In this document: one piece after another, positions 46,902-58,141 of the stretch | Numbering within the stretch: position 1 is the first letter of the stretch | How the letters are laid out: every line of letters starts with the position of its first letter | DNA from: Conoideocrella luteorostrata | Lineage: Eukaryota; Ascomycota; Sordariomycetes; Hypocreales; Clavicipitaceae | NCBI GenBank assembly: GCA_032433595.1 | Contig: JASWJB010000028.1 | Location: 172,572 to 236,571, forward strand | Reading direction: 5' to 3' | Length of the DNA: 64,000 nucleotides | Notes under the pieces: model-generated | What the model saw: only the letters and a program-made list of their open reading frames with translations | What the model was told of the DNA's origin: nothing | The model's database searches: none | Translations under genes and position numbers: made by a program

Positions 46902-48793
46902 ATGTCTGCGTAAGTTACAACCATTCCAGATTAAGACATGAACTAATCCTTTTACACGATAGTCTGGAAGCGGACGTCTCTTTCGACTTTACTTTTCCCT
47001 CCCCCATGACGCCGCCTTGTCAGGACAGGTTTGCAATGGACTCAGCGTACTCATTTGATACGTCCCTTTTGGAACTGCCGTATGACCGGCGTCATGTTCG
47101 TTCTTCATCCAAGGCATCATCCATCTACTCCGCTGTTTCTACGGCCGAATCAACAGCGGACTCTGTTTGCACCCACTTCACAACGCCTCCTCGAGCCAGC
47201 CCTCCTGTCCGCCATCACGGGCCAGTGTTGCTACCCAAGATTCGCCCCCAAGACCAACACATCGATGGCTGTCGTCCCATCCCGTCAACCTCTTCTATTA
47301 AAAAGATCAATCGTTCTCGCAATGTGACCCCTGCTAGAGCTTCTTCAGAAAGGCCATTTCGTTCCAGTCATCATGCTAGAAGCTACACAAACCCAGAGAG
47401 TCTTAGCAACATAGCTTATGCTCATTTGTCTGCCTTTCCCGCCAGTAGTTCTCTTCAGGAGCAGCAGTATGTGTCAAATCCGGCCCCATTGTTGTCTTCG
47501 CCTGTCAACCTCAACAACTTTTATTGCGGCAGCAGCAACGGCACCAATTCGGGAATCATGACTGGTCAACCCGACGACGTTATGTCAGCTCCCCGCAGAG
47601 CATCAACGTCCTTTAGCCTCGATGCCAATATCCTCAACAAATACGGCTATCCAACCTATCGTCAAGTGCCGTTCATGCCCTCATCTACCCAGGCTCTGAG
47701 CACACCACCACCGGACTACTCATTGTCTGGGTGCGTTGCCCGTGATCAGTCGCCATTGAGCCTTGCCGGCTCCCCAGAACCTGTCGCCAATGCGAGGCTT
47801 TCCACAACACTCATCAATTATTTGATGGAATCAAACCCTGCCACGTCCCTCGTTCGCACTGTCTCGTTCCCCATGAGAGACCCGACCATCAAGCACTTTT
47901 GGTGGGACGTTCGCAACATCCGATCTTGGAGCTCGTTCAATGCACAAGCCGTATTCTCCCTTCCTGGTGCCTCAGCATTGCTCACAACTCCTGTGCCGGC
48001 ATCACTGCTGCCACAGCCCAGCACGCCTTCTCGCCACCCCGAAACAGAGGCATCTCTGCATAATATCTATGCGTCTTACTACCTTCCGAAACTTAACTCA
48101 GCCCTTACCATATCTTCAAGTCGTCCCCTGCAATTCTCCGTCCCATCCAAGTCGCCCAACAGCATCAAGGACCTCTTGTTTGTTGCCAATGTTACAGGAG
48201 AGTCTTCCAGCGCTGCTGCCATCTTTGGCGGAAAGCCCCTGGCGAGAGTTGTTGGACTTGTCCGCAGTTTTGATCGTTTCAACACCGGCATGCGAGTGGA
48301 AGGCAACATCAAGCGTGTAGAATACCTCCGTGGCCTAGCTGCTTTGCAATACGCCATGCGTGAGCATAGCTGCAGATATGGCTTTATTCTTACTGAGATT
48401 GAGCTTGTTTTGGTCCGATGTGGAACAGAGTCGACCCCCTTTTTTGGCAACCTAGAAGTGACATCTGTACAATTATCTGAGACGGCGTCCTCCGGCAGCG
48501 ACGATATCGAGAGCTCGGATACGACAACCTCACTGACAGCCTGCCTAGCCCTGTGGGGTCTGTGCCAGCTGGCCAGTGACAATACTCCTGGAGGTCACAC
48601 CCATTGGAGGGCTGAGATTGGTGCTCCTGCGGAAGGCACTCGGCGAAAGGCAAAGCCTCGTGATAGTTGGATGCCACAACCACAACTGGCGGAGAAGCGG
48701 GAGGCCAAGCGAAGTCGAGGATGGATTTGGCCTGAGGATGCTATTGGAAGGAAGGAGTTGGGAAAGAGAGGAGTCAAGTACGGTGGAATATAG
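46902..48793 (+). CDS. Conserved filamentous-ascomycete protein of unknown function, two exons
   Basis: Exons 46902-46909 and 46963-48793 give 612 residues. Exon 1 supplies only MSA, and splicing gives MSALEADVSFDFTFPSPMTP. The first ~270 residues are Ser/Pro-rich and probably disordered. The C-terminal ~330 residues look folded and conserved (SLVRTVSFPMRDPTIKHFWW, DVRNIRSWSSFNA, SIKDLLFVANVTGESSSAAA, RSFDRFNTGMRVEGNIKRVE, CRYGFILTEIELVLVRCG). The tail (EKREAKRSRGWIWPEDAIGR, KELGKRGVKYGGI) is basic and conserved. I recognise the group from related fungi but no function or catalytic motif. The FILTEIELVLVR block recalls fungal proteins with kinase-like or nuclease-like cores, but not enough to assign one. 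Confidence 0.85.
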
Positions 48794-49138
48794 ACTTTCT
48801 TTAATTAGGGTGCGATGCGGCCGGTCCGTCACACATCAAGCGTCATCGAGTCAAACGTCTTCATGAGGTTCAAGCGATCATGATTTCGACGAAATTTTAC
48901 GTCTAGATTCGGATCCACATACGACTAGCTAGGAGGAGTATGTCTAATGTTTATATAAACCAGGTGCCAAAAAGTTTTACCGCAATGCCACCCGCTATGC
49001 TATCAAAGATGATCAAGTGTCCCACTGCCTTCGCCACTCTGGTCCTGGTCCCGGTTGCTGCTCCTAGCGTACTCCGAGGGCCATGTCCCTTCGTGAACAT
49101 GTTTTCTCTATCTGAAAAACCTGATAGAGAGTTTCGTC
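48794..49138. other. 3' intergenic region between convergent genes
   Basis: 345 bases holding two 3' UTRs; nothing else seen. Confidence 0.5.
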
Positions 49139-52100
49139 TTATGGCCTAGTTACTTGACCATCCGACCTGACCCTACGAACAGCACGCATCATGCCTTCCA
49201 ACCTCATTCGTTCCTGGACAACCATACCCCGTGCATATTCCCGTATTGCCCTCCGTCCCATTTTATCATGCATGTCCTGCCATCCTGCCAGCTCCGCCGC
49301 CACTGTTTGCTGTGTGTACCGCAGTTCTTTCGCTAGATATTCAGCTTCTTCACGGGATTTTTTAGCCCGTTTCTCCTTTCCATCCTGCAATCTCTGTCTC
49401 GTATCATCTAATAAACCCAACGGCCACCTTGAGGACCGGCCTGCGGAGCTGTCGTTCCTATCCGCCTCCCGCTTTGCAGCTGTAATCTGTCCAACAAGAG
49501 TGGCAGGCCTGGAAAGAGACGACAACATTGCTTGTACGGTTGATTGGATGGCCAGTAATGTATTATGCAGTGTGGCTTGAGGGCTCGACTGCGTTGGGGC
49601 CATGGCTCTCACATAAGTCTCCAGAGCACCGATGTGAGATTGCGGTAAATACCTTAGTGATGATACCGACCGGTGCAAAAGTACCAGAGAGTCGTACAAA
49701 TCTGTAGGGGTTGACAAAATTAATAGCTATTCCCTTGCAAAAAAGAGCTTCAGTCTCATTAGGAACAAAACTTACCACAGGTTGTCAGCCCAACTCCGTT
49801 GGCTCGCCGCGTGACACTCTTGGTCGAATAGCTAATGCTTCGGACTGCTTCTCTGGCATGGTTTACAAACTGCTCCACCTCTCTAATATCACGGACGGGT
49901 TGATATTCTTCCTTGACCTTCTCAGTCCTGGTTTCAACCTTCAGTCTTGTGCGCTGTTCCATTGCGTCAAGTTGAAGTTCTGGGACTAGGAAGAACTCCC
50001 AAAGCATTTCATGGGTAGCAAGAGTGGAATGGCTGAGCATGATTCTCAGAAACCAATCCGTTTTGGCCTGAATATCTCGCAAAATGGCACGGGACGGCTT
50101 GACAGGTATTTGAAAAGGAGACCTTATGTCTGGCATGAATGGAATCCATGACGCTGGGTGCTCCTCAGCTAGAAGACGAGCTAGCTGCTCGAACTCGGCT
50201 AAAGATCGTCGACTGGTGGTGACTGTATAACTATCATGATCGGTTGGTGCAGCAGATTTCAAAACCAACCGCACACTGCCATCTTCAACGAAAAAAGCGC
50301 GCACAACACCGGTGATTCGACCGTCACGCCCAGCTGGCATGCTAAATAAGCCGAGGTCATCGATCTTATTTCGAACGTCATCATCCTTTGCCAGCTCAAC
50401 TGCGGTGAGGCCTCGCATTTCTTTTGCCGTGATATCAACTCGTGGATCCGCAAATAGACATCTGACCATGTCATATCTTCCATATTTGCTTGCCACCATT
50501 AGTGCTGTAAATTTCTTGTCATTGGTTGCATTCACATCAACATCGCAGTAATGCAATATTCTCATCGCCAGTCTCGGGTCATTCATAATGTGAAGCAAAG
50601 TGTTGCCCTTGGCGTCCACATGGGCATCGAGATGCAATGCCTGCCCATCATTCTGGGTTTCTCTTGCCACCTTAAGACCGGTCTCCACCATATCGTAGTA
50701 GTTTTCATTGTCGTATGATCGGCACAGCGCAAATAAAGGTGTTTGCCCATTCTTGTCACGCTGTCGCCACGGGATAAGTTTTCCGATCCTGGCTATCAAA
50801 GAAGGAGCGTAGAATAAATAATGCCCAGCGCTACGTCCCCAGATATCCTGTTCCGCCAGGTAATGTAAAATTTGTTCCTTGGTGGCCAAGGCACTGATGC
50901 GCGCCAGAAGCATGTCGATAAGCTCCCCATGACCTTGCTGTATAGCTGCGCTGAGTAGCGTTGTATCCTCATTATTCATGTCGTGCAGTAATACATCCAG
51001 CGAGTAGTATCCGGAAAGTGATAAGAGGTACCTCAGGGAAGCTGGATTTTCACTTTGGATAGCCATCATGGGTATGGAGTCGCCGAAGGAATTACTCGTT
51101 TGCGCTAGACGCTCCACAGATATATCCCCTTCGAGCGCACTCCCCAACGTGCCAATGCTGCCCGTCCGTGAATGGAATGAAGCTTCAGATCCGCTTGATA
51201 GGCTGCGAGTGTCCATAGCCACCCGCTTGACTCTCTTTATGTGCGGATACGCCATCTCGCTGTCCCCATATGACTGAAAAGGAAACACATGACTGAGACC
51301 AGAGCCGTGGGAGAATCGATCCGAAATTGTAAGTGTCAAGGATGAACGCCTTGAGGAACCGTTTTGAAAACTCCAAGAGAATGACGGACGCCTACTCGCC
51401 TGGCTTGATATGTCGACGCCGTCATGGCCATCAAACTCGTCGTCTCCATCAACAACAGCCGATGTATTTGGCTCCATGATATTTTTCAATTCGGTCAGAT
51501 CCGACTTTTTTGCCGCGTCCCAGAGAGCTTTGTTCCTTCGACTCGCTCTTCTTAGACCAGTAGAGTCTAACGTGAGGTATGCAAGTACTGCTTCAAATGT
51601 GCTCAGCGCATATCCCATTTCTCCACTCTCGACGTCATCGATGAATATAAAATTTCGAATATATAGAAGACGAGCTTGTAAGTTTCGGACCTGCGAGCGT
51701 ATTACAACATACAATAGGAGTGAAACCAAAGTGTCAGCATTGACTGTCATGATCGCTTTTTCGGGCTCAGGCAGTTCCTTGTGGTTAGATTTTCGTTCTT
51801 TTGATGATTCAGTCAACTGTGAAACAGCCTTAGTCGTAGACAGTAAAGTGTTCATCATTTCTGCAGGGCTCATGGCATTAGACAACTTCTTAAACTCTTC
51901 AATCACAGGTCCAAGTTGGATAAGCAAATCGTGTTTGGCTCTTGACCCTCCATCAATGGCTATACCCAACTGTGAAATGTCAATATACTCCATTTGCCGG
52001 ATTTTTGCTTCCAGTTCAAAATCGTCAGGACGTTTTAATGCGCTAAGTTTTGGGAAGAGAAGGTGGTTCACATTTTCCGTAACGTAATTTTCAATGAGCT

Positions 52101-53144
52101 TTTCTACCAGGGGTCCAGTCAAGTCTGTCGTGGCTCCAAGAAGAGACAGCTGTTGTTTATCCACACTCTGAAACAAGTCGATGGCAGCGGTGACGGCAGT
52201 TTCCAAAGAGGCTCTCATAACATCTTCGTCGTCTTCGGCGTAAAAGTCCTCGGTTACGGGGAGTGGTTCGCGGTTACTGCCCTTCCCAGGTCGCGCAGAT
52301 AAACTCTGTGAGCGAGCCCTTCTTAATGCGGCAGTTATGAGGCCATCAGGCTGGGAATCCGGTATGCTGGAGGCAGAAGGCGGCGGCGGCAAAGGCTTTT
52401 CGAAAACCGTCGCGAACTCTACAAAGAGCTTTTCGAGACCGGTTTGCATTTGCCGTGCAATCATCGGGAAGTGATTAAGCAAATCATGAAAGCTTCTGAT
52501 GTCCTTTTTCTTGGGGATCGCGCCCTCGGCCGCATCGCCATTCTGCACCTTCTTATTTTCCATGGCCATATTTTTCCTCGCATTAGGGATGAGTATTGCT
52601 GGCGGTATCTTCACCTCCTCCCATACGCCGACAAGCGGCCTCGAGATGAAGTAAAGGAGCCATTGTCGGGGTTCGAAGACGTCCGGGTACCAAATCCCAT
52701 CGGACAGCATCTGTGCCTGAGACAGAGCTTTAAAGCCTAGTAAGGAGTCTTGTCAGTACATCTTCAGGTCGGTGATGAGTATGCAGTGCGAAGTACCAGA
52801 TACATCGCCGTACCTTTGTTACTGTAGACCACTGAGTCTTTGATGACGATGCTCCGCCCATTCAAGGTCGGAAACTGCTTCGCCTTTCCCCTGACTTCAC
52901 GCAAGTTGTGGCCGCCGTCTTCAATTCCCGATGAGATATTAGGCGGCGGGATACGCAGGACATGGCTGCTCAAGAACTCCTCCGAGGCAACTGTCTCGAC
53001 TGCGGGAGCGCCGCTGTCGGTGTCTCGCGAGGTCAAGAGAACATCGGTCAAGGGCACCAGAAGGATATGGTGAGACACTGGTGTGCACTGGGTGGCAACA
53101 GAGCTCTTGAAGAAGGCGGCGAGGAAAGGATTGAGCGGTTGCAT
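49139..53144 (-). CDS. VPS9 / ankyrin / PX multidomain protein (endosomal Rab GEF type), three exons
   Basis: Exons (minus) 53144-52814, 52736-49776, 49701-49139 give 1284 residues. Exon 1 begins MQPLNPFLAAFFKSS and joins to GFKALSQAQMLSDGIWYPDV. The segment around residues 280-500 (NVNHLLFPKLSALKRPDDFE, KAIMTVNADTLVSLLLYVVI, LQARLLYIRNFIF) is the VPS9 domain, a GDP-exchange domain for Rab5-type GTPases. After a Ser-rich linker, ankyrin repeats follow (DTTLLSAAIQQGHGELIDML, KNGQTPLFALCRSYDNENYY, GNTLLHIMNDPRLAMRILHY, KFTALMVASKYGRYDMVRCL). A PX-like segment comes next (SLAEFEQLARLLAEEHPASW ... FLRIMLSHSTLATHEMLWEF). The last exon is a long charged helical region. Predicted to act on endosomes. 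Domain limits are by eye. Confidence 0.9.
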
Positions 53145-54788
53145 TCATTCGGTTTGCCTGGCGGCCGTCGCAACCGCCTTCGGCCCAGGTCGAGGACGGT
53201 GGCCAGCACAACGCAACAAGATTCAGAAGCAATGCGACGCGACGCGAAATTTCAGCTGATGCAAGGGTGTTCCATTCGGTTCGATCAAACGTAGGTATCA
53301 AACAATGTTACGATGCTAGTATTGCAGGAAGCCGAAGGAGTGCTTGATTTGTTCGAATGGCGCCACAAGGGACAGAGCTGGAACCAGTTGACCTCGTTAG
53401 ATTCACTGGTTGACGTACCTTTACTAGCTTGCATCTCCCACGCCGAGTCAGGAATTAGCTCCGCCTTACACGTCGAATCATCAGACATCAAGCTTTTCTC
53501 TTTTTCGACCACGTAATTACACCAAGACCCGAGTGTTGATTATTATATTCCTGGAAGTGGTTGAAGATACGTCATTCCAGCTATCCCCCGTAGCTGCAAC
53601 GGTGACATTGATTGGACCTTTGTTTATGAGTAGATTATGGTACGGAGTACATGTGTCCACATTCGCGTACCTCACTGATTCTTGCGCCGACAATTAGCAC
53701 CAGCCACAATGAGACATGGTGTTCTTATTTACAGAAATACCATGTGCCCGTCCAATCTACAGCCCAGAAAACTCGAATTGCCTTGGTTTTGTGAGAAATT
53801 GCGAAATATCGTCTTCGTCTGCAACTAGTCATCTAGTTTCGGGCTTGCTATGATCCCCAATTGATTTGGTGCAAACCAATCAACCGTCAACAAGTCGTGG
53901 CGCAAACCAAACCCTCCGTCCCCAAACTATCGACGTAGTAACTAGGCTGTGACTACGGAGTAAATTTGCTATGAACTTTGGAAGTAGCTGGCGGAAATAG
54001 CATTAGAACTGTACGGAGTACTTAATATGGATATGGCATGGCACTCTAGGGTATTGGCCACTGAACGGACACTGGGGATATACCTGCAGCCCCGGGTGGC
54101 TGGATGAGCTAGCGCTTTTAGGCGAGTTCCGCCCGAGGGCAGTGTCGTACAGTACTGCGCATAGTGCAACAAACAAGGCTTGTTCTTCACGGTACCGAAG
54201 TCTGATGTGGAGTACGGAGGACAAACTCATGCATGTTCTGCTGGTCTCGAGCCTGGCATGTTTTGCCTTACTTTCACAATGCATCGACATGGCAACAGTT
54301 CATCTGGGCCATCTGTCGACCAGCCCATTGAGAGTGTTTCGCATAGGTGAGAAGTCAAGGAAATAATTTCAGATGTGACGTGATCACAAGTACGACAAGT
54401 CAGGAAGGTCCAGTGTAGTATATCGCTGGGTCCACTACTGGTATGCCGTATTTTGTGCCTCGCATGCCGCTGAACTGCTAATTCCGGACGAAATACCTTC
54501 ATATGCATATAGGGGTTGACTGCGGTGACTATTTGCATTGTGTGACTCAATCAGCAAGCTGGATATTGAATTTAGCCTAGCAGGCGGGAAAGAGCCACGG
54601 GTTGACTTTGCCAGGATAGATTACGGGCAGCTACCCACCTGCACTCTGTGGCCAGTACTGAAACTATATCTTGAGCAATGCGGCTGGCTGGTAACATAAA
54701 AAGAGATACCGTCCCGACTGACGAACAAAACATTCACCTAATTGCATGTCCTCAATAAAACATCCTAAACGCACAGATATCACCAAAG
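53145..54788. other. Intergenic region, VPS9 gene to NADAR pseudogene
   Basis: 1.6 kb divergent region. Three exact 9-mer copies (53641-53649, 53954-53962, 54012-54020) and a near copy at about 54212. Short ORFs only; no gene recognised. Confidence 0.5.
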
Positions 54789-55410
54789 ATGCCCAATACC
54801 ACTGCACCATGCGCCGATGTCGACAAGAGCCCGGTGTACTTTTGGCGAGAGTCTGACCACGAGACTGGATGGCTTTCGCAATGGTATTACTGCCCCTTCA
54901 AAGACGATACGAATCCTGATATAGTGTACAAGACTGCCGAACAGTAATTTTCTCTATTGACGCCGCAATTCTTAGTTACATGATGTATCAGAAGGCTTTG
55001 TTGTTTAATGACCAAGCTTAGCGCGAAAGCAGTGCTCACTGCTGGTCACCCTCCTAATGTCAAAAGCCTAGGTCGTAAAGTCAAGAATTTTTCAGAACCA
55101 ACGTGGAACAAGCATCGTCAGACTATCGTCCAACAAGGAAATGATCCTCAAATTTACGACAACTGTCACAGAGGATTCCGGAAGGGTACCGACAAAAATG
55201 CACCGATGCTCGACGGTAGCCTTCGTGACATGTTGCTGGCTCCGAGAGCTTGCAGAAGCTAGTCCCTTTGATAAGATTTAGGGAATAGGCTTTAACGCTG
55301 AAGATGCCGAGGTGAATAAAGCTTCCTGGGGTCTGAACCTGTTGGGAAAGGCATTGATGGAAGTGAGACAAAAATTCATAAATGAAGGACGGAATCACGA
55401 AGGCAAATAG
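54789..55410 (+). pseudogene. NADAR-domain (DUF1768) pseudogene
   Basis: Decayed member of the NADAR family (N-glycosidases acting on ADP-ribosyl compounds, related to RibX). From the ATG at 54789, exon 1 reads VYFWRESDHETGWLSQWYYC and ends before a GTAATT donor; joined at 55-base distance the frame gives AEHYMMYQKALLF, the family core, then breaks at an in-frame TAG (55017-55019 region) with the continuation AVLTAGHPPNVKSLGRKVKN in another frame. Further frame changes separate KFTTTVTED, GSLRDMLLA and ELAEASPFDKI. The invariant tryptophan of the WGIGFNAEDAE motif is TAG (55279-55281). The tail ASWGLNLLGKALMEV is still readable, so inactivation is fairly recent. Several frameshifts plus a stop exclude function. 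Confidence 0.85.
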
Positions 55411-56153
55411 TTTCGTGGGGATGACATCGGTACGATTGCTATCTTGGTCTATGCACAATGAGACATCCCATACATAGATCATGTTAAATGTATTGACACT
55501 TTATTGAAAGCTTTTCTACCCTGATGGTAGTCCAGATATGAGCCATCCTCGTGAGAGAGCACCATAGCCTCCGCGTTTTTGTTAGAATGCAGCAGGGGTC
55601 GAACATTTGCATCCGTGCAAAGACCGCAATATGAGACAGTTCTGTTCGTGATTTAAGGTATTGCCAATGTTAGACTGAAGACCAATGCGGATTTCGTAAG
55701 CTCGCTTATTCCTGTTTGGCATCTGCACTAAAGATTGGCTCTCTCACCCATTAATCAAGAAGATCGAAGTAATGCTAAATATATATATATATATTGCAGT
55801 ATGCTCTTTGACAATGGATATGTGTGATATCCTTCTATACCGAAGATCCCTCTAACACTTAATCTTACATGAATACGGATATTCCATATGGCAAAACCAG
55901 TGGAGCGGTGTTGTGTCCTCGCAACATCTTCCAATCATTGGCCCCCGTGCGATCGCCATTTCGTTCTGACCTTTTACTCCTGCCATTTTTTTTAACCAAA
56001 TTTCTCCTCTTGAGACATTACAAAGATATAAATCCTCGACATAGGAACCACTACTATAATATACAACAAGCCACATGAAATGTGTGAAACAAACGCTGTT
56101 TTGGGACGATATGAAAGATGTTGTCATGCCCACGTGATCCAGACTGTCGATGC
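55411..56153. other. Intergenic region, NADAR pseudogene to TIM44
   Basis: 743 bases downstream of both neighbours. Holds a short (AT)n run at about 55783-55797. No gene recognised. Confidence 0.5.
55783..55797. repeat. (AT)n microsatellite
   Basis: About seven AT dinucleotides in a row within AT-rich intergenic sequence. Confidence 0.8.
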
Positions 56154-57833
56154 TTAATGCCACTCTCTGCCGCTCTTCTGCATTTCGATGAGGCGCCAGC
56201 CCCGAGTTTCGGGGTTGTTAACGTCTTCGGGGACTCTAGTAACACCAATAGCATAGGTTACCAGCTGCACTTTGTCCTCCATCCCGGCGGCAAGCTCGTT
56301 CGACTTGGCGTTACGATACACGTGGACTTCCTGGGTACGACAAGTGATGATGAACACAGGGACCTCGCCAGGGTCTAGCATTCTAGCGCGTAGAATGTCG
56401 ACGTTACGGATATCAAGTATGCGGCCATCAGATTTCATGCCGGCCTGAAGATACTGTTTAGTCAGTGCCTCATAGACTGAAAACTGGGCGGCGGATAGCC
56501 ACAGTTTCAATGTTTCTGTATCTCCCTTGACGTAAGCATCAAGGACTTCTGGCAGCATGTACTCGCGAAGTTCTTGCAGAAATGGTTCAACCTGAAAGTT
56601 TGGGTCCATGGATCGAAACTTCTTAATGACCATTGCAGTTTCGTTTTCGGCGAAAAAGCCTCCGATACGGTCGGTGATACTTCGAGCGGTTGAGATCAAC
56701 GGATTCTCTGACTCCTCGTATCGGCCTTTCATCGTAAAAATGCCTTGGACGAACTTGTTGGTATCGCGGAAGTCTCTCCACGCCTCCTTCCAAGCTGCAT
56801 CCTTGTGTAGAGTGACATTTGTTCCAGCGCTGATGACGCGTTAGCTTCTTGCATTTCTCGACTATGTGGGAAGGAATTAAAAGTGGAAAGCTTACTTAGG
56901 ATCCTCCTCCATCGACTGACTCTGGCCAGGATTTTGCTGTTCCACCATTGCTCTCTTCTTCCGGCGTTCCTCCTTCTCTACCCAACCGCCGTATCTGGAT
57001 GAGCTACCATCATCTATGACATTTTTAACGTTTCGATACGCTTCGGTATCACGTATGGGCTTGGTTGCCTTATCCACGGCATCTCCTGTGACATTGGCGG
57101 CCTTACGGACTCCTTTCATTACCGAGGTGTCCCAAGTCCAAGTCGCCCCCTTTCCAATTGCGCCAGCGGTAGACTTGACTGCCTTAGCAGTGGTGGACGA
57201 AATCGCACCGGTCGACTTCTCGTAGGCTTCGCGAGCTCGTCGTACCGATTCGCTCTCAGAGAATTGGTGCGCTGCAGCACCAATCTGTTTTGTCGACTCG
57301 TTCCACTCCTTGGACGCCTGGAATTCAGTGTTCATGGTCTCCATAAATACCTGCCAAGGAGTCTTGTCGCCATGGGGCGGTGGGGGAGGCATATCCTCCT
57401 TCTTTTCCTTTCCATCCTCAGTACCCTTAGATTTCTCCTCATTTTCCTCATTTGATTTCTTGGGCTGTTCTTCGGATTTGGATCCAGATTCGAACTTCTT
57501 AGCATCGGCCTCGGCTGGAGCGGATTCGGCGGACTCCGTATTCGACTTGTCCTTCTGGGATACTGCCTCGCTGGCGTGGAATTGGCGCTTTTGTACGACG
57601 TCGATGGGTAGTGACCCAATCTCAGATGGATAAAAATGAGACCGTAGAGGGGACCGAATAGTACCGATCGAAATTATTTGACTTGATCTGGATGTAGAGA
57701 ATTGGGGAGTTAGGGAAAGCTGGAAAGCTAACCTCCTATAAGCTGGCGATCTGCCACAGGAGTTGGTTGTGTGAATGGATGTCCTGGAGAGGACATTTTC
57801 AGACTTAACCACGCCTCGAACAAGGGAATTCAT
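56154..57833 (-). CDS. TIM44: TIM44, mitochondrial import motor scaffold, two exons
   Basis: Peripheral inner-membrane protein that tethers mtHsp70 to the TIM23 channel. Exons (minus) 57833-56896 and 56829-56154 give 537 residues, the size of relatives. The start at 57833 begins MNSLVRGVVKSENVLSRTSI, an Arg/Ser-rich mitochondrial presequence; an in-frame ATG at 58019 would add 62 residues and almost reach the divergent gene. After QKRQFHASEAVSQK (a likely processing region) comes a Glu/Lys-rich linker, the helical TPWQVFMETMNTEF ... AREAYEKSTGA segment, and, after the intron, the C-terminal Tim44 domain (NPLISTARSITDRIGGFFAE, IKKFRSMDPNFQVEPFLQEL, LPEVLDAYVKGDTETLKLWL, DPGEVPVFIITCRTQEVHVY). 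Intact. Confidence 0.95.
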
Positions 57834-58141
57834 GCTGTGAGGAAGATACGGGAGAATTCCACCGGATGAATCTTGTCTGTGGACAAGAGGCGAGACGAGG
57901 AGCTTCGAGGGGCGAGAGCTGCTGGGGATAGAATAGAAATTTTGGATTTTGCGATCTCGGCTGTAGGCGGAATGGCAACTAAGCGGGCGGAAATTCGGCA
58001 CAACCTCGGAGACTTCCAAAATTGACCATGAGCTAGCTTTACGCTTGGTCTAGAATTAGCAGGAGGGTGGTTGTCTAAATTCTACAAAAAAATATCACGT
58101 TTCAATCCTTGACTTATTTTGCACGAAAAGCTGCTGGCGAG
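57834..58141. promoter_or_regulatory. Divergent promoter, TIM44 / mitochondrial uS11
   Basis: The 308 bases between the chosen start codons of two nuclear genes for mitochondrial proteins must hold both promoters. The minus-strand frame of TIM44 stays open across 57834-58019. Shared control of the pair is an inference from the spacing. Confidence 0.5.
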
